DNA of 64,000 nt from assembly GCF_965228805.1 (NCBI RefSeq), contig NZ_CBDDIE010000003.1, positions 1,922,001 through 1,986,000 on the forward strand, written 5' to 3'. Made by a program: the position numbers and the translations under genes. Numbering within the stretch: position 1 is the stretch's first letter; the number at the start of each line of letters is the position of its first letter. This stretch comes from JASBTN01 sp965228805. Its GTDB lineage: Bacteria; Pseudomonadota; Alphaproteobacteria; Rhodobacterales; Rhodobacteraceae. Under the pieces are notes generated by a model that saw only the letters and a program-made list of their open reading frames with translations, searched no databases and was not told the DNA's origin. This document shows, in pieces, positions 55,482-64,000 of this stretch.

Positions 55482-55574
55482 GTGCGTCGCCTCTATCGCC
55501 TTCGGCTCCCCCAGTTCAAAAAAGGGAGACGGCAGCGGCCAACACAGCCGCTGCCGTCCCAGTTATTCGACCTG

Positions 55575-57401
55575 TTACTCAGCTGCTGTGGTTTTGACTT
55601 CGCCGACCTGGGATCGCTTGCCGTCCCGATAAAGCGCCTTGGTCAGCGCGGCCATCATCAACCCCATAACCATGGTAAAGGGCAGCGCCCCGATGATCAT
55701 TGCGTTCTTCAGCGCATCCATCGGGTTGTTGTCCCCAGCCGCCATCAAGAGCGTGCCGATCACGGCGGTCAGTATCAGGCCCCAGACGATGCGGTGCTTG
55801 ATGCCGGTTTCCTGTGCGCCGCCGGACATGATGGTGTTCATGACCAGGATGCCACTGTCCGCCGAGGTGACCAGGAAGGTCATGATCAGCACCACGCACA
55901 TGACGGTCAGCGCCGACAGCAGCGGCCCGTCCAGCATCTGCCCCAGCGTCACAAACAGCTTGGCCGTGTTCGAAGCGCCGATGATCGCGCCTTCCGCGCC
56001 GCCGGTCAGCTCTAGGTCGATGGCAGTGCCGCCCAGGATGGTCATCCATGCAAAGCAGACCAGCGACGGGGCGATGACGCAGCCCAGAATGAACTCGCGC
56101 ACGCTGCGGCCTCTGGAGATACGGGCCAGGAACAGGCCGACGAAGGGCGAGAATGCAATCCACCAGGCCCAGTAGAAGGTGGTCCAACCGGCCTGCCAGC
56201 CGAACTGACGGCCCTGGTTTCCGGCCTCGTAGACGGCCGCCAGGGTGGCTTCGTCCAACTCGGCGGACGCGCCTTCCAGGCCCGACTTGAACCCGTCAAA
56301 GCTGCCCCAGGCATTGGTCGCCCCGCCGTAGAGGTCGGCGGCCAGCGGTTTGGCGGCCTCGGGCAGGGCCCCCGCGAAGCTGGCTTGGTCCAGCGGGCCA
56401 TAGGCGCCGAAGCTCAAGCTGACGAAATGCAGGATGTAGTCGATCAGGGCCGAGACATAGGTGCTCATCGCGAAGAAGAACGAGCCGAAGATCACGAAGG
56501 TCAGAAGCAGGATGATCGACAGCACCAGGTTCAGGTTGGACAGATATTTCACGCCCTTGCCGACACCGGTCACCGCCGAGATGATCGACATGCCCATGAT
56601 CATGATCAAACCGGCAATCAGCCCGACCTTGCCCGGTGCGGGCGCCTCTCCGGTCATGTCCATCATCCATTCCATGCCGGTGATCGCATAGACCCCGTCG
56701 ATGAACTGGCTGACGCCGAAACCGATGGTGACCGAGACGCCGAGGATGGTCGCGACCACGCCCAGCACGTCGACCACATGACCGAGGAAACCGTTCACAG
56801 CGCGGCCCAGCAGCGGCGTCAACGCCGAACGGATCGTCAGCGGCATGTCGCGGGTATAGGCGTAGTATGCCAGCGACAGACCGGTGATCACGTAGATCGC
56901 CCAGGCATGAAAGCCGTAGTGCAGGAAGGTATAGCGGTATCCCGACTGCAGCGCGGCCTCGGTATTGCCCGCGACTTCACCGGCGACCACGACGGGGTTC
57001 GACCCCCACAGGCCCAGCGGTTCGGCGGTGGCAAAGACCATCAGGCCCACGCCCAGGCCGGCGCCGAACATCATCGAGAACCACGAGAAATCCGAGAACT
57101 CCTTGCCTTCGCCCGGGCGTCCCATGATGCGCTTGCCGGTCTGCGGCAGGATCGCGACCACGGCCAGGAAGAAGGCAAACAGTCCGACGATGACGATGTA
57201 GAAGCTGTTGAACCCTTCCAGAAGCCGCCAATTGAGGCTGCCCAGGGTATTGGTGGCATTGGCGGGCCAGACCAGAGCCCAGATCACCAACAACACCATG
57301 ATCCCCTTGCTGATCAGCGCAATGGGCAGGCTGTTGTCCTTGTAGAAGCCCGAGTCCTGTGTCTTGATCTCGAGCTCCGTAAACGGAGGTTTTATTGACA
57401 T
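55575..57401 (-). CDS. BCCT-family transporter (second copy)
   Basis: A 608-aa betaine/carnitine/choline-type carrier with twelve predicted helices. The TM8 motif is near-canonical: FYWAWWIAFSPFVGLFLARI with SRGRSVREF. Relative to BetP the WW pair is retained and only the third Trp position is Phe. It is thus a better candidate for a true betaine or carnitine importer than the BCCT at 16325. The ATG follows CAGGGAGACACGTG. An extra-long periplasmic loop occurs between two helices (residues about 315-385). It is followed by the GlxA regulator and preceded by the DadA-like gene, 46 bp away. Confidence 0.93.
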   Translation of the reverse strand: MSIKPPFTELEIKTQDSGFYKDNSLPIALISKGIMVLLVIWALVWPANATNTLGSLNWRLLEGFNSFYIVIVGLFAFFLAVVAILPQTGKRIMGRPGEGKEFSDFSWFSMMFGAGLGVGLMVFATAEPLGLWGSNPVVVAGEVAGNTEAALQSGYRYTFLHYGFHAWAIYVITGLSLAYYAYTRDMPLTIRSALTPLLGRAVNGFLGHVVDVLGVVATILGVSVTIGFGVSQFIDGVYAITGMEWMMDMTGEAPAPGKVGLIAGLIMIMGMSIISAVTGVGKGVKYLSNLNLVLSIILLLTFVIFGSFFFAMSTYVSALIDYILHFVSLSFGAYGPLDQASFAGALPEAAKPLAADLYGGATNAWGSFDGFKSGLEGASAELDEATLAAVYEAGNQGRQFGWQAGWTTFYWAWWIAFSPFVGLFLARISRGRSVREFILGCVIAPSLVCFAWMTILGGTAIDLELTGGAEGAIIGASNTAKLFVTLGQMLDGPLLSALTVMCVVLIMTFLVTSADSGILVMNTIMSGGAQETGIKHRIVWGLILTAVIGTLLMAAGDNNPMDALKNAMIIGALPFTMVMGLMMAALTKALYRDGKRSQVGEVKTTAAE

Positions 57402-57447
57402 CACGTGTCTCCCTGTGAGTGTTTCCCCCGTTGACCGGGGTGTTTTG

Positions 57448-58692
57448 TTAGTTAGAGAACCTGTCCGGGCTGAATGGCTGCACATCAAGGTGCAGCGGGC
57501 GGCGCGCCAGATCGTCCGCTACCAAGCGGGCGGTGGTCGCGCCTAAAGTCAGGCCCAGCTGGCCATGGCCGGTCGCAAATGTGACGTTTTGCACATGCTT
57601 GCTGCGGCCGATGATCGGACGAGTATCTGGGGTAAATGGTCGCCGCCCCATCCGGCGTTCGCGCTTGGTTGTTTGCAGGTTTGGTAGCACACGAAGGGCC
57701 TTTTTGACCAGAATATCCGCCCGGTTCCAGTTGGGCGGCGCGTTCAGACCTGCAAACTCGATCGTGCCGGCGACGGCCAAACTGTCCTCATATGGGGTCA
57801 TCCCGAAGCCGCCCTTGGGGTAGAAGACCGTGTGGGTCAGATCAACGCCGGGATCGCTGAGAGCGGTGGAATACCCGGCTACGCCTTCCAGCTGGATCGG
57901 GACGTCGAGGGCTTTGGCAAGGGCGCGGGAATGCGTGCCTGCGGCCAGGATGACCTCGTCAGCAGGCAGGCTGCGCCCATCGGACAGGCGCACGGCCCGT
58001 ACCCGGCGCGTTTCACGGTCGAAGCCTGTGGCGGCCGCCTGCACAACGGTGCCGCCGCGTTTGGTGAAGGTCTGGTGCAGCGCCTCGACCAGCCGCTTGG
58101 GGTCGGTGACAAAGCTCCAATCGCGCAAGATGGCAGCGTATTTGAAGTCCGGGGCGATGGCCGGGGCGATCTCATGTGCCTCCTGACCGGTGATTTCGTC
58201 GATGGTGCAGCCCAGATCGCGTGCCAGGTCAAAAGCCGCCCCCATGGTGGCGCGGTCGCGTTCGTCGTCGAACAGCTTCAGCACCGGGCGTTCGACCAGC
58301 AGTTCGGGCGCACCGATGTCGACCAGCTGCGCCTTGAAGTCACCGGTCGCGGCAAAGGTCAGGCGTGCCAGGTCGGCCGCAATAGCCCGCATCTTCGAAG
58401 GGCGCGCGTTGGCTGTGAACCGGGCGAACCAAGGCAGAAGTCCGGGCAGGGAGGTCGGGCGCAGCGATAGAGGCGCCTTGGGGTGCAGCAACCACCCGGG
58501 CACTTTCATCAACATGCCTGGTTGCGACAGGGGCACGATTTCCCCAACCGCGATACAGCCGCAGGACGCCCAGCTGGCCCCTTCACCAACCGGGCCGGGT
58601 TCGACCACGGTGACCTCCTGCCCGTCTGCCTGAAGGGACAGCGCGCAGGAGATGCCCACGACACCGCCACCTATGACAACGACTTGCGTCAT
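57448..58692 (-). CDS. FAD-dependent D-amino-acid dehydrogenase-like oxidoreductase (DadA family), copy 2
   Basis: A 414-aa DAO-fold flavoprotein with FAD motif VVIGGGVVGISCALSLQADG (GGGVVG at 8-13) and C-terminal TFATGHGQLGLTLGATTARL. It overlaps the upstream Ldh-type gene by four bases (ATGA), so the two are coupled. One would oxidise an amine or D-amino acid and the other would reduce the corresponding imino or keto acid (inference). Relatives of this type also act on hydroxyproline and N-methyl amino acids. It belongs to the BCCT-DadA-Ldh-MttB-DMGDH group. Confidence 0.9.
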   Translation of the reverse strand: MTQVVVIGGGVVGISCALSLQADGQEVTVVEPGPVGEGASWASCGCIAVGEIVPLSQPGMLMKVPGWLLHPKAPLSLRPTSLPGLLPWFARFTANARPSKMRAIAADLARLTFAATGDFKAQLVDIGAPELLVERPVLKLFDDERDRATMGAAFDLARDLGCTIDEITGQEAHEIAPAIAPDFKYAAILRDWSFVTDPKRLVEALHQTFTKRGGTVVQAAATGFDRETRRVRAVRLSDGRSLPADEVILAAGTHSRALAKALDVPIQLEGVAGYSTALSDPGVDLTHTVFYPKGGFGMTPYEDSLAVAGTIEFAGLNAPPNWNRADILVKKALRVLPNLQTTKRERRMGRRPFTPDTRPIIGRSKHVQNVTFATGHGQLGLTLGATTARLVADDLARRPLHLDVQPFSPDRFSN

Positions 58693-59714
58693 CCGGCGAT
58701 GCCTGCCAGTTCTTCCAGCTGCGCCAGCAGCTCGGGCGTGACCTGAACGCCCTCCGCCAGAGAGGCCGCGCGTTTCGCCAGGCGCCCGTCACCGGGCACG
58801 CGGGCGTCGCCATTGCCTTCGATCTCGGCGCAGATGCGGGAGATATAGGCATCGAACTGCGCGTTGCCGAAACGGGACGGGTCGATGGCGATCAGGGTCG
58901 CGCCGCCCTTGATGTTCAGGGCGCCATGGGCTTCGCGGTCGGCATTGTCGACGGACAGGGTGCCGCCCGCCAGGGCCGCGCCCAGCACCTCGATCAGGAA
59001 GGCAATCGCCGCGCCCTTGTGTTCGCCAAAGGGAAGCAGGCTGCGGGTTTCCAGGATGGCGTTTGGGTCGGTCGAAGGCTGGCCCGACGGGTCCAGACCC
59101 GCCGCACGTGGCAGGTCATGGCCCTCGGCGGCGGCCATCTTGATATCCATCAGCGCCACCATGGAAGAGGCCTGATCCCAGACCACTGGCGGTTTGCCCT
59201 CACGCGGGCAGGCAAAGGACATCGGGTTGGTGCCAAAGACCGGGCGCACGCCTCCCTGTGGCACGACCATGGATAGCGAATTCACCACGCCCAAGGCGAC
59301 CAGCCCGGCCTCGGCCAGCGGTTCGGTGTCGAAGCGAAGCCCGCCCAGGTGGTGGCAGTTGGCGCAAGTGAAGGACGCGATGCCCTGCTCGCGCGCCATT
59401 GCGATCAGCTCCTCACGCGCAGCGGCGGCGGCGATCTGATAGTAGCCGTTGTCGCCATCCCCTCGTAGAACGCCGGGTGCGATGCGGGTGATCTGCGGCT
59501 TCGCGGCCGGGTTGGCATAGCCCGAGGAAAAGCTCTGTTCATAGACCGGCAACATGCGAAGCCCGTGACTGCGCGGCCCGTCGCGTTCGGATTGGGTCAC
59601 GATCTCGGCAATCAACCCGCTGCCGTGCGCGTCCATCCCCGCCTTTACAAGGACAGAGCGGGCCAGGTCGCGCACCGTGTCGATTGAGAGCGTTTTCGTC
59701 GAGTGTTCCACCAT
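58689..59714 (-). CDS. Ldh-type (malate/L-lactate dehydrogenase superfamily 2) NAD(P)H oxidoreductase, copy 2
   Basis: A 341-aa enzyme of the same superfamily as the one at 12843, with catalytic His H50 (RDGPRSHGL) and NAD(P)-binding blocks RPVFGTNPMSFACP and FGEHKGAAIAFLIEVLGAAL. In this family, pyrroline-2-carboxylate/piperideine-2-carboxylate reductases occur beside amino acid oxidases, which suits its coupling to a DadA-like gene. The start is an ATG after CAAGGACAGGGACGG; the frame continues upstream into the MttB gene. Substrate unknown. Confidence 0.88.
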   Translation of the reverse strand: MVEHSTKTLSIDTVRDLARSVLVKAGMDAHGSGLIAEIVTQSERDGPRSHGLRMLPVYEQSFSSGYANPAAKPQITRIAPGVLRGDGDNGYYQIAAAAAREELIAMAREQGIASFTCANCHHLGGLRFDTEPLAEAGLVALGVVNSLSMVVPQGGVRPVFGTNPMSFACPREGKPPVVWDQASSMVALMDIKMAAAEGHDLPRAAGLDPSGQPSTDPNAILETRSLLPFGEHKGAAIAFLIEVLGAALAGGTLSVDNADREAHGALNIKGGATLIAIDPSRFGNAQFDAYISRICAEIEGNGDARVPGDGRLAKRAASLAEGVQVTPELLAQLEELAGIAG

Positions 59715-59764
59715 GGTCCGTCCCTGTCCTTGTGTTGTTGAGGGGGCACATCCGCCCCCCGTCA

Positions 59765-61294
59765 TCACGCCGCGTCCGGCTTGTATTGGACGCGTTTTTT
59801 GGCGACGAACTCGTCCAGTGCGCCGCGCACGTCGTCCTCCATTGGCGGCTGAACGTAGTTGTCAAGCATGCGCCGGGCCTCTTCCTGGCCGACGACCTCG
59901 GCGGTCTTGGCACCCTCGGCTTCCCACTGTTCGAAACTGTCGTTGTTCTGCAGCGGGTTCATGTGCATCGGGTTTTCCCGGGTGTGATCCGTGCCCAGGA
60001 AGTGGCCGCCGGGACCGATCGCCTCGATATCGCCCAGCAGAGCGTCGAGGTTCTCGTCCTGGAGGCCCGAGAAGAAGCGGTGGAAGTTCTCCAGCTGCAT
60101 CGTGTCCTGCACCCATTTCGAATAGCTGACGCCCAGCGCGCCTTCGAGGAACCCGGCCGAGTGCACGATGTAATTGGCCCCGCCCAGCAGGACCGGCCAC
60201 ATGGTGTTCGCCGTGTCGAAGGCCGCCTGCATGTCGGGCGATTTCGACCCTGTCCACATGGTGCAGGTGCGCCAGGGCACTTGGTAGAACCGTGCCATCT
60301 GACCGACCAGAAGGTTCATGAGCCCCGGCTCCGGCGAGCCCATCATCGGCGCGCCAGTTTTCATCGAGACACCCATGATTGCCACGCCCAGCACCATCGG
60401 TGCCCCGCGGCGGATGATCTGGGAATAGGCCATGCCAGCCAGGCTTTCCGCGATCAGCAACGCCACGCCGCCTTGCGGACTGGCAGGGGCCGAGGCGCCT
60501 GCCAGCACGAAGGGCGATAGCAGGCAGGGCTGGTTGGCGGCGGCGTAGACACGCAGGCTCTCCAGCATGGTCTCGTCCCACACCAGCGGGGTGTTGCAGT
60601 TCAGAAGCGCCGCCAGCACCACGTTGTTGTCGACGAATTCCTCGCCAAAGACGATGCGCACCATCTCGACCGTATCCAGTGCGGCCTGTTCGGATAGGAC
60701 CGAGCCCTTGATCGGCTTGTCGGTCAGGGTTAGGGCCGCGTGCACCAGTTCCAGATGGCGTTCGGGAACCGGCACGTCCTGCGGCTCCACCGGCAGGATG
60801 CCGGGCACCATCATGGACTGGCTCATCTGGCTCATCTTGAAGAAGTTGTGCGCGTCTTCCAGCATCGACGGGCGCCGCTTGCCGTCGAGGTCATAGACGA
60901 AGGGCGCGCCATAGGCATTGGCGAAGACCGAGTGGCGGTTGCCGACCCGCAGCGAGCGTTCCGGGTTGCGCGCCGCATAGGCCCATTCCGACGGCACCGA
61001 GGAGATCAGGTCCATCAGCATGTCGCGGCCGATGCGCACGCGCTCGCCCTGAACATCCGCGCCGTATTTCTTCCAATCTGCCAGGGCGACCGGGTCGCGG
61101 AACTCGATCCCCGTGGTTTCCAGGATGGTCATGGCGGCATTGTGAATCTTTTCGACACCTTCCGGACCCAACAGGTCGATCGGGCCGATCTGACGGTTCA
61201 GGGCCGACAGATAGACCGGGGGCGGGTTGGTGCGGGCCTGGACCCGTGCTGCGCGACCGCCACCGCGGCCGCCTCGTGCTTTGCGTTCAGTCAT
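59765..61294 (-). CDS. MttB-family (trimethylamine methyltransferase-like) protein, non-pyrrolysine
   Basis: A 509-aa TIM-barrel methyltransferase of the MttB superfamily. No in-frame TAG occurs, so it belongs to the non-pyrrolysine branch, whose characterised anaerobic members (MtgB, MtpB, MtcB) demethylate glycine betaine, proline betaine and carnitine onto a corrinoid protein. The N-terminus is Gly/Arg-rich (RKARGGRGGGRAARVQARTN). No corrinoid protein or MtrH-type partner is encoded in this window. It lies 14 bp after the DMGDH-like gene and 50 bp before the Ldh-type gene. A role in opening a quaternary amine is inferred from family and neighbours. Confidence 0.9.
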   Translation of the reverse strand: MTERKARGGRGGGRAARVQARTNPPPVYLSALNRQIGPIDLLGPEGVEKIHNAAMTILETTGIEFRDPVALADWKKYGADVQGERVRIGRDMLMDLISSVPSEWAYAARNPERSLRVGNRHSVFANAYGAPFVYDLDGKRRPSMLEDAHNFFKMSQMSQSMMVPGILPVEPQDVPVPERHLELVHAALTLTDKPIKGSVLSEQAALDTVEMVRIVFGEEFVDNNVVLAALLNCNTPLVWDETMLESLRVYAAANQPCLLSPFVLAGASAPASPQGGVALLIAESLAGMAYSQIIRRGAPMVLGVAIMGVSMKTGAPMMGSPEPGLMNLLVGQMARFYQVPWRTCTMWTGSKSPDMQAAFDTANTMWPVLLGGANYIVHSAGFLEGALGVSYSKWVQDTMQLENFHRFFSGLQDENLDALLGDIEAIGPGGHFLGTDHTRENPMHMNPLQNNDSFEQWEAEGAKTAEVVGQEEARRMLDNYVQPPMEDDVRGALDEFVAKKRVQYKPDAA

Positions 61295-61308
61295 GTGTCT
61301 GTCTCCGA

Positions 61309-63762
61309 TCAGGCGCGGGCGCGCGCGCTGGTGGGGTCGACGGCGCAGGTGTCGATGACCTCCGCCTCGCGCATTTCGTTGTGGATGAGCACCTGCATCT
61401 TCGTGCCCGGCGCGGTCATGTCCTGCGGCACCAGCGCCATGGCGATGTCGTGATTGCAGTAGTAGGAGAACCCGCCCGAGGTGACGCGGCCGATCAGCGT
61501 ACCGTCCGCATAGACGCCTTCATCGAACATCACCGAAGTGTCACAGAAGGGCAGTTTCAGGGTGACGAGCTGGCTAAAGCCGCCCTCCGCCTGCTGTTTC
61601 AGCAGGGCCGCCTTGCCGATGAAGTCGCGCTCCACGACCTGCCCCCCGACCTTCTCGGTCATGGCGACGAAACGGCCCAGGTCGGCCTCGTAGGGCGTCA
61701 TGTCCTTGCAGATCTCGCGGTTGATGGCGCGGTAGGATTTCTCCAGCCGCATGCTTTCCAGCGCTTCCAGACCGAAGGGTTTCACGCCCGCCTTCAGCAG
61801 CTGATCCACGATGTGGCGGTTGTAGCCGACCGGGTGGTGCAGCTCCCACCCCAGTTCGCCGGTATAGGAGACACGCAAGAGGTGCACGCCCTTGGCATAG
61901 CCCACCTCGCCCATCTGCGCCGACAGCCAGGGGAAGGCTTCGTTCGACAGATCGTTGTCGGTCAGTTTTTCCAGGATCTCGCGCGATTTCGGACCGGCCA
62001 GCGCAATCACGCCCAACTGTTCCGAGATATCTTCCATCACCACGGAGCCATCCGCGGGCAGCAGGCGGCTCAGCTGATCCCAGTTATAGGCGCGCCAGTT
62101 CGGGGTCGAGATCAGATAGAAATCGTCCTCGGCGTAGCGCACAATGGTGTATTCCGCGTCCATGCCGCCCTTAGTGTTCAGCATCAGCGACAGGGTCATG
62201 CGGCCGACCTTGGGCAGCTTGTTGGCCATCAGGCTATCGAGCCATTTCGCTGCCCCCGGACCGCGCACGGTGAACTTGGTCATCGGCGACATTTCGATGA
62301 AACCGGCCTCTTCACGGGTGCGGCGCACCTCTTCTTGCACCAGCTCCATGTGGTCGGTGCGGCGGAAGGAGTGCTCGGGAATGGCCTCTTCCGGCGACTT
62401 GGCGAACCAGCGCGGGAATTCATAGCCGTTGAAGCTGGTCCAGACCGCGCCCTGGGCGGTCAAGAGGTCGTAGGAGCCCATCGTCTTCATCGGACGGGCA
62501 GCGGGGAAATCCTCGCCCGGCACATGGGCGTCCATGTGGGTGCCCCAGGTCTCGCGCACCTTGTCCATGGTCCAGCGTTTCGACGCGTAGTCCGAGAAGC
62601 GGCGCGGGTCGAGTTCAGACATGTCCATGCCCGGATCGCCATTGACGATCCATTGGGCCAGGCGGTTGCCCACGGTGCCACCCCAGAGGATGCCGCCCGG
62701 CATGCCCTCGGCCAGCCACAGATTCTCGTGCCCCGGCGCGGGACCGGCCAGGGGCAGTTCGTCCGGGGTCATCTGGAACGGGCCGCGGGTGTTGGCCTTG
62801 AGGCCCACCTCGCCCAGGGTCGGCACGCGTTCAAGGGCGCGTTCCCACTGGGTTTCGACCGCCTCGAAGTCTTCGGGCAGCAGGTCGGCACCGAAGTCGG
62901 GTGGCACACGATCTTCGGCGAAGAGCTTGAGATCCTTGGTGAACTCGTAAGGGCCGAACTGAATGCCCCCCACGTCCTCGCGCAGGTAGGCGCCGTAATC
63001 CTCGTCGCGCAGGATCGGGAACTCGGGCAGGCCCTCCTTCTTGCGCTCCAAGAGCAGCGGCACGTGATCGGTGGTCCAATACTGGTGCACGATCGGGATG
63101 CAGGGCAGGTCCAGCCCGACGCGGCGGGCGTTTTCACGGGCGTAGTTGCCGGTGGCAAAGATCAGGTGCTCGCAGGTGATCTCGCCCTGGTTGGTGGTCA
63201 CTTTCCAGTGGCCGTTTTCCAGCTTCTCATAGGACTGCGCCTCGGTGTTCTGATAGACCTTGGCGCCGGCGTCTCGGGCAAGCTTGGCCATCGCCATGGT
63301 GATGTCGGCCGGGTTCACATAGCCGTCTTCGGTGTGCAGGATGCCGCCGCGAATGTCGGGGCTCTGGTTCAGCAGAGGATGCACCTCGGCGATCTCTTCC
63401 GGGGTCAGCAGCTTGCAGGGCACGCCCGCGGCTTCGGCGATCGAGATGTAGGACTGGAACTCATCCCAGCGCTTTTCCGTGTTCGCCACACGCAGCTGCC
63501 CGACCTTGCGCAGACCGACCGAACTGCCCATCTTTTCCTCGACCTCGGTGTAGATGCGAATGGTCTCCATCGTCATCTTCGACACATTGTGCGAACGTAC
63601 GAAAGTCACCAGCAGACCGGCCGCATGCCAGGTCGAGCCGGACGTCAGCGTGGTGCGTTCCAGCATCACCGCATCCGTGCAGCCATGTTCGGTCAGGCCA
63701 TAGAGGATCGAGGCGCCGACACAGCCCCCACCAACGACCACGACTTTCGCATGTGATTTCAT
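61309..63762 (-). CDS. Dimethylglycine/sarcosine dehydrogenase-like protein (FAD domain plus GcvT domain)
   Basis: An 817-aa two-domain enzyme. The N-terminal DAO-type domain has GGGCVG at 11-16 and the covalent-FAD His in GSTWHAAGL (H46). The C-terminal half (from about residue 430) is an aminomethyltransferase domain (MTKFTVRGPGAAKWLDSLM, SYTGELGWELHHP) that binds tetrahydrofolate. Such enzymes demethylate dimethylglycine or sarcosine, passing the one-carbon unit to folate. It is the first gene of the MttB-containing group and has a 13-bp palindrome about 190 bp upstream. Substrate range among N-methyl amines is inferred. Confidence 0.92.
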   Translation of the reverse strand: MKSHAKVVVVGGGCVGASILYGLTEHGCTDAVMLERTTLTSGSTWHAAGLLVTFVRSHNVSKMTMETIRIYTEVEEKMGSSVGLRKVGQLRVANTEKRWDEFQSYISIAEAAGVPCKLLTPEEIAEVHPLLNQSPDIRGGILHTEDGYVNPADITMAMAKLARDAGAKVYQNTEAQSYEKLENGHWKVTTNQGEITCEHLIFATGNYARENARRVGLDLPCIPIVHQYWTTDHVPLLLERKKEGLPEFPILRDEDYGAYLREDVGGIQFGPYEFTKDLKLFAEDRVPPDFGADLLPEDFEAVETQWERALERVPTLGEVGLKANTRGPFQMTPDELPLAGPAPGHENLWLAEGMPGGILWGGTVGNRLAQWIVNGDPGMDMSELDPRRFSDYASKRWTMDKVRETWGTHMDAHVPGEDFPAARPMKTMGSYDLLTAQGAVWTSFNGYEFPRWFAKSPEEAIPEHSFRRTDHMELVQEEVRRTREEAGFIEMSPMTKFTVRGPGAAKWLDSLMANKLPKVGRMTLSLMLNTKGGMDAEYTIVRYAEDDFYLISTPNWRAYNWDQLSRLLPADGSVVMEDISEQLGVIALAGPKSREILEKLTDNDLSNEAFPWLSAQMGEVGYAKGVHLLRVSYTGELGWELHHPVGYNRHIVDQLLKAGVKPFGLEALESMRLEKSYRAINREICKDMTPYEADLGRFVAMTEKVGGQVVERDFIGKAALLKQQAEGGFSQLVTLKLPFCDTSVMFDEGVYADGTLIGRVTSGGFSYYCNHDIAMALVPQDMTAPGTKMQVLIHNEMREAEVIDTCAVDPTSARARA

Positions 63763-64000
63763 TCTCGCTTTCCTTCGCGTTGCTTGGGTAACTTCTGCGT
63801 CGCCTCTGATTTCGTCTCCACGCCAACCCGCCTCACGGCGCTTTTTGGGCCGAAAGGCGATTTCTTCTCATCCGAGAAGGGGCGGGTTGCCGGGTATTTC
63901 GACTGATGCGCGACAGGCTGGCAATTGCAAAAAAACTCAACTAGGGTTAGTTCAACTAAACTAAAAATGCCGCAACTGCGAAGAAGAGCGGCCGGAAATC
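63763..64000. promoter_or_regulatory. Upstream region of the DMGDH-MttB group
   Basis: This 238-bp region at the window edge contains no supported gene. At 63947-63959 it has a perfect 13-bp palindrome TTAGTTCAACTAA, flanked by further AACTA repeats (63939-63943 and 63960 onwards), in an AT-rich stretch typical of a promoter. It may be the operator for this group or for a divergent gene beyond the edge. Confidence 0.55.

Noticed and set aside
61246..63756. 836-codon open frame antisense to the DMGDH-like gene
   Set aside because: Shadow composition and no domain; the minus strand has clear FAD and GcvT motifs.

Overview
This window looks like chromosomal DNA of a marine alphaproteobacterium of the Rhodobacterales (roseobacter) type. 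The base composition is GC-rich and almost every base is coding. The gene content fits: TRAP and tripartite tricarboxylate transporters, BCCT carriers, GlxA-type AraC regulators, heterotetrameric sarcosine oxidase, a non-pyrrolysine MttB homologue and DUF3726. That placement is inferred from gene content, not from a marker gene. No rRNA, tRNA, CRISPR array or insertion sequence was recognised.

Layout. (1) 1-3000: a cytochrome c oxidase operon on the minus strand (subunits II, I and a truncated III). (2) 3153-6200: a secreted gamma-glutamyltranspeptidase, then a frameshifted sulfatase remnant. (3) 6275-11438: a LysR regulator divergent from a TctCBA transporter plus class III CoA-transferase operon. 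(4) 11617-20362: a seven-gene minus-strand cluster (semialdehyde dehydrogenase, M19 dipeptidase-like protein, BCCT carrier, a 588-aa protein of unknown family, DUF3726, Ldh-type dehydrogenase, Asp-box propeller), divergent from LysR and GlxA regulators. (5) 22377-27920: a variant sarcosine oxidase operon, soxB-PPOX-soxD-soxA-soxG. (6) 28121-33654: tamA-tamB. (7) 33979-41211: a Dpp-type ABC importer with two tandem binding proteins. (8) 41462-44251: acnB with a clear terminator. (9) 44360-54446: a TPP enzyme, an MLE-type enolase, a USP, a TRAP transporter, a D-amino-acid-dehydrogenase-like flavoprotein, a GntR regulator, ProC and an Asp/Glu racemase. (10) 54537-63762: a GlxA regulator, a second BCCT carrier, a second DadA-like flavoprotein, a second Ldh-type enzyme, an MttB-family methyltransferase and a dimethylglycine-dehydrogenase-like protein.

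How the genes work together (inference). Regions 4, 5, 9 and 10 look like a composite island for uptake and breakdown of N-methylated or quaternary amines and unusual-stereochemistry amino acids. BCCT and TRAP carriers import. MttB-like, DMGDH-like and Sox-like enzymes remove methyl groups. DadA/Ldh/ProC/racemase enzymes interconvert amino and imino acids. A semialdehyde dehydrogenase and aconitase could feed carbon to the TCA cycle.

The strongest new signal is regulatory. Three separate minus-strand transcripts in region 9 each carry a TGTATACA-type palindrome centred 44-53 bp upstream of the start codon, each with a degenerate second copy 12 bp nearer the gene. One lies in the divergent promoter of the GntR gene itself, so these boxes probably define a local GntR regulon covering the TPP enzyme, the DadA-TRAP-USP-enolase unit and the racemase-ProC unit. 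Its substrate is not determinable from sequence alone.
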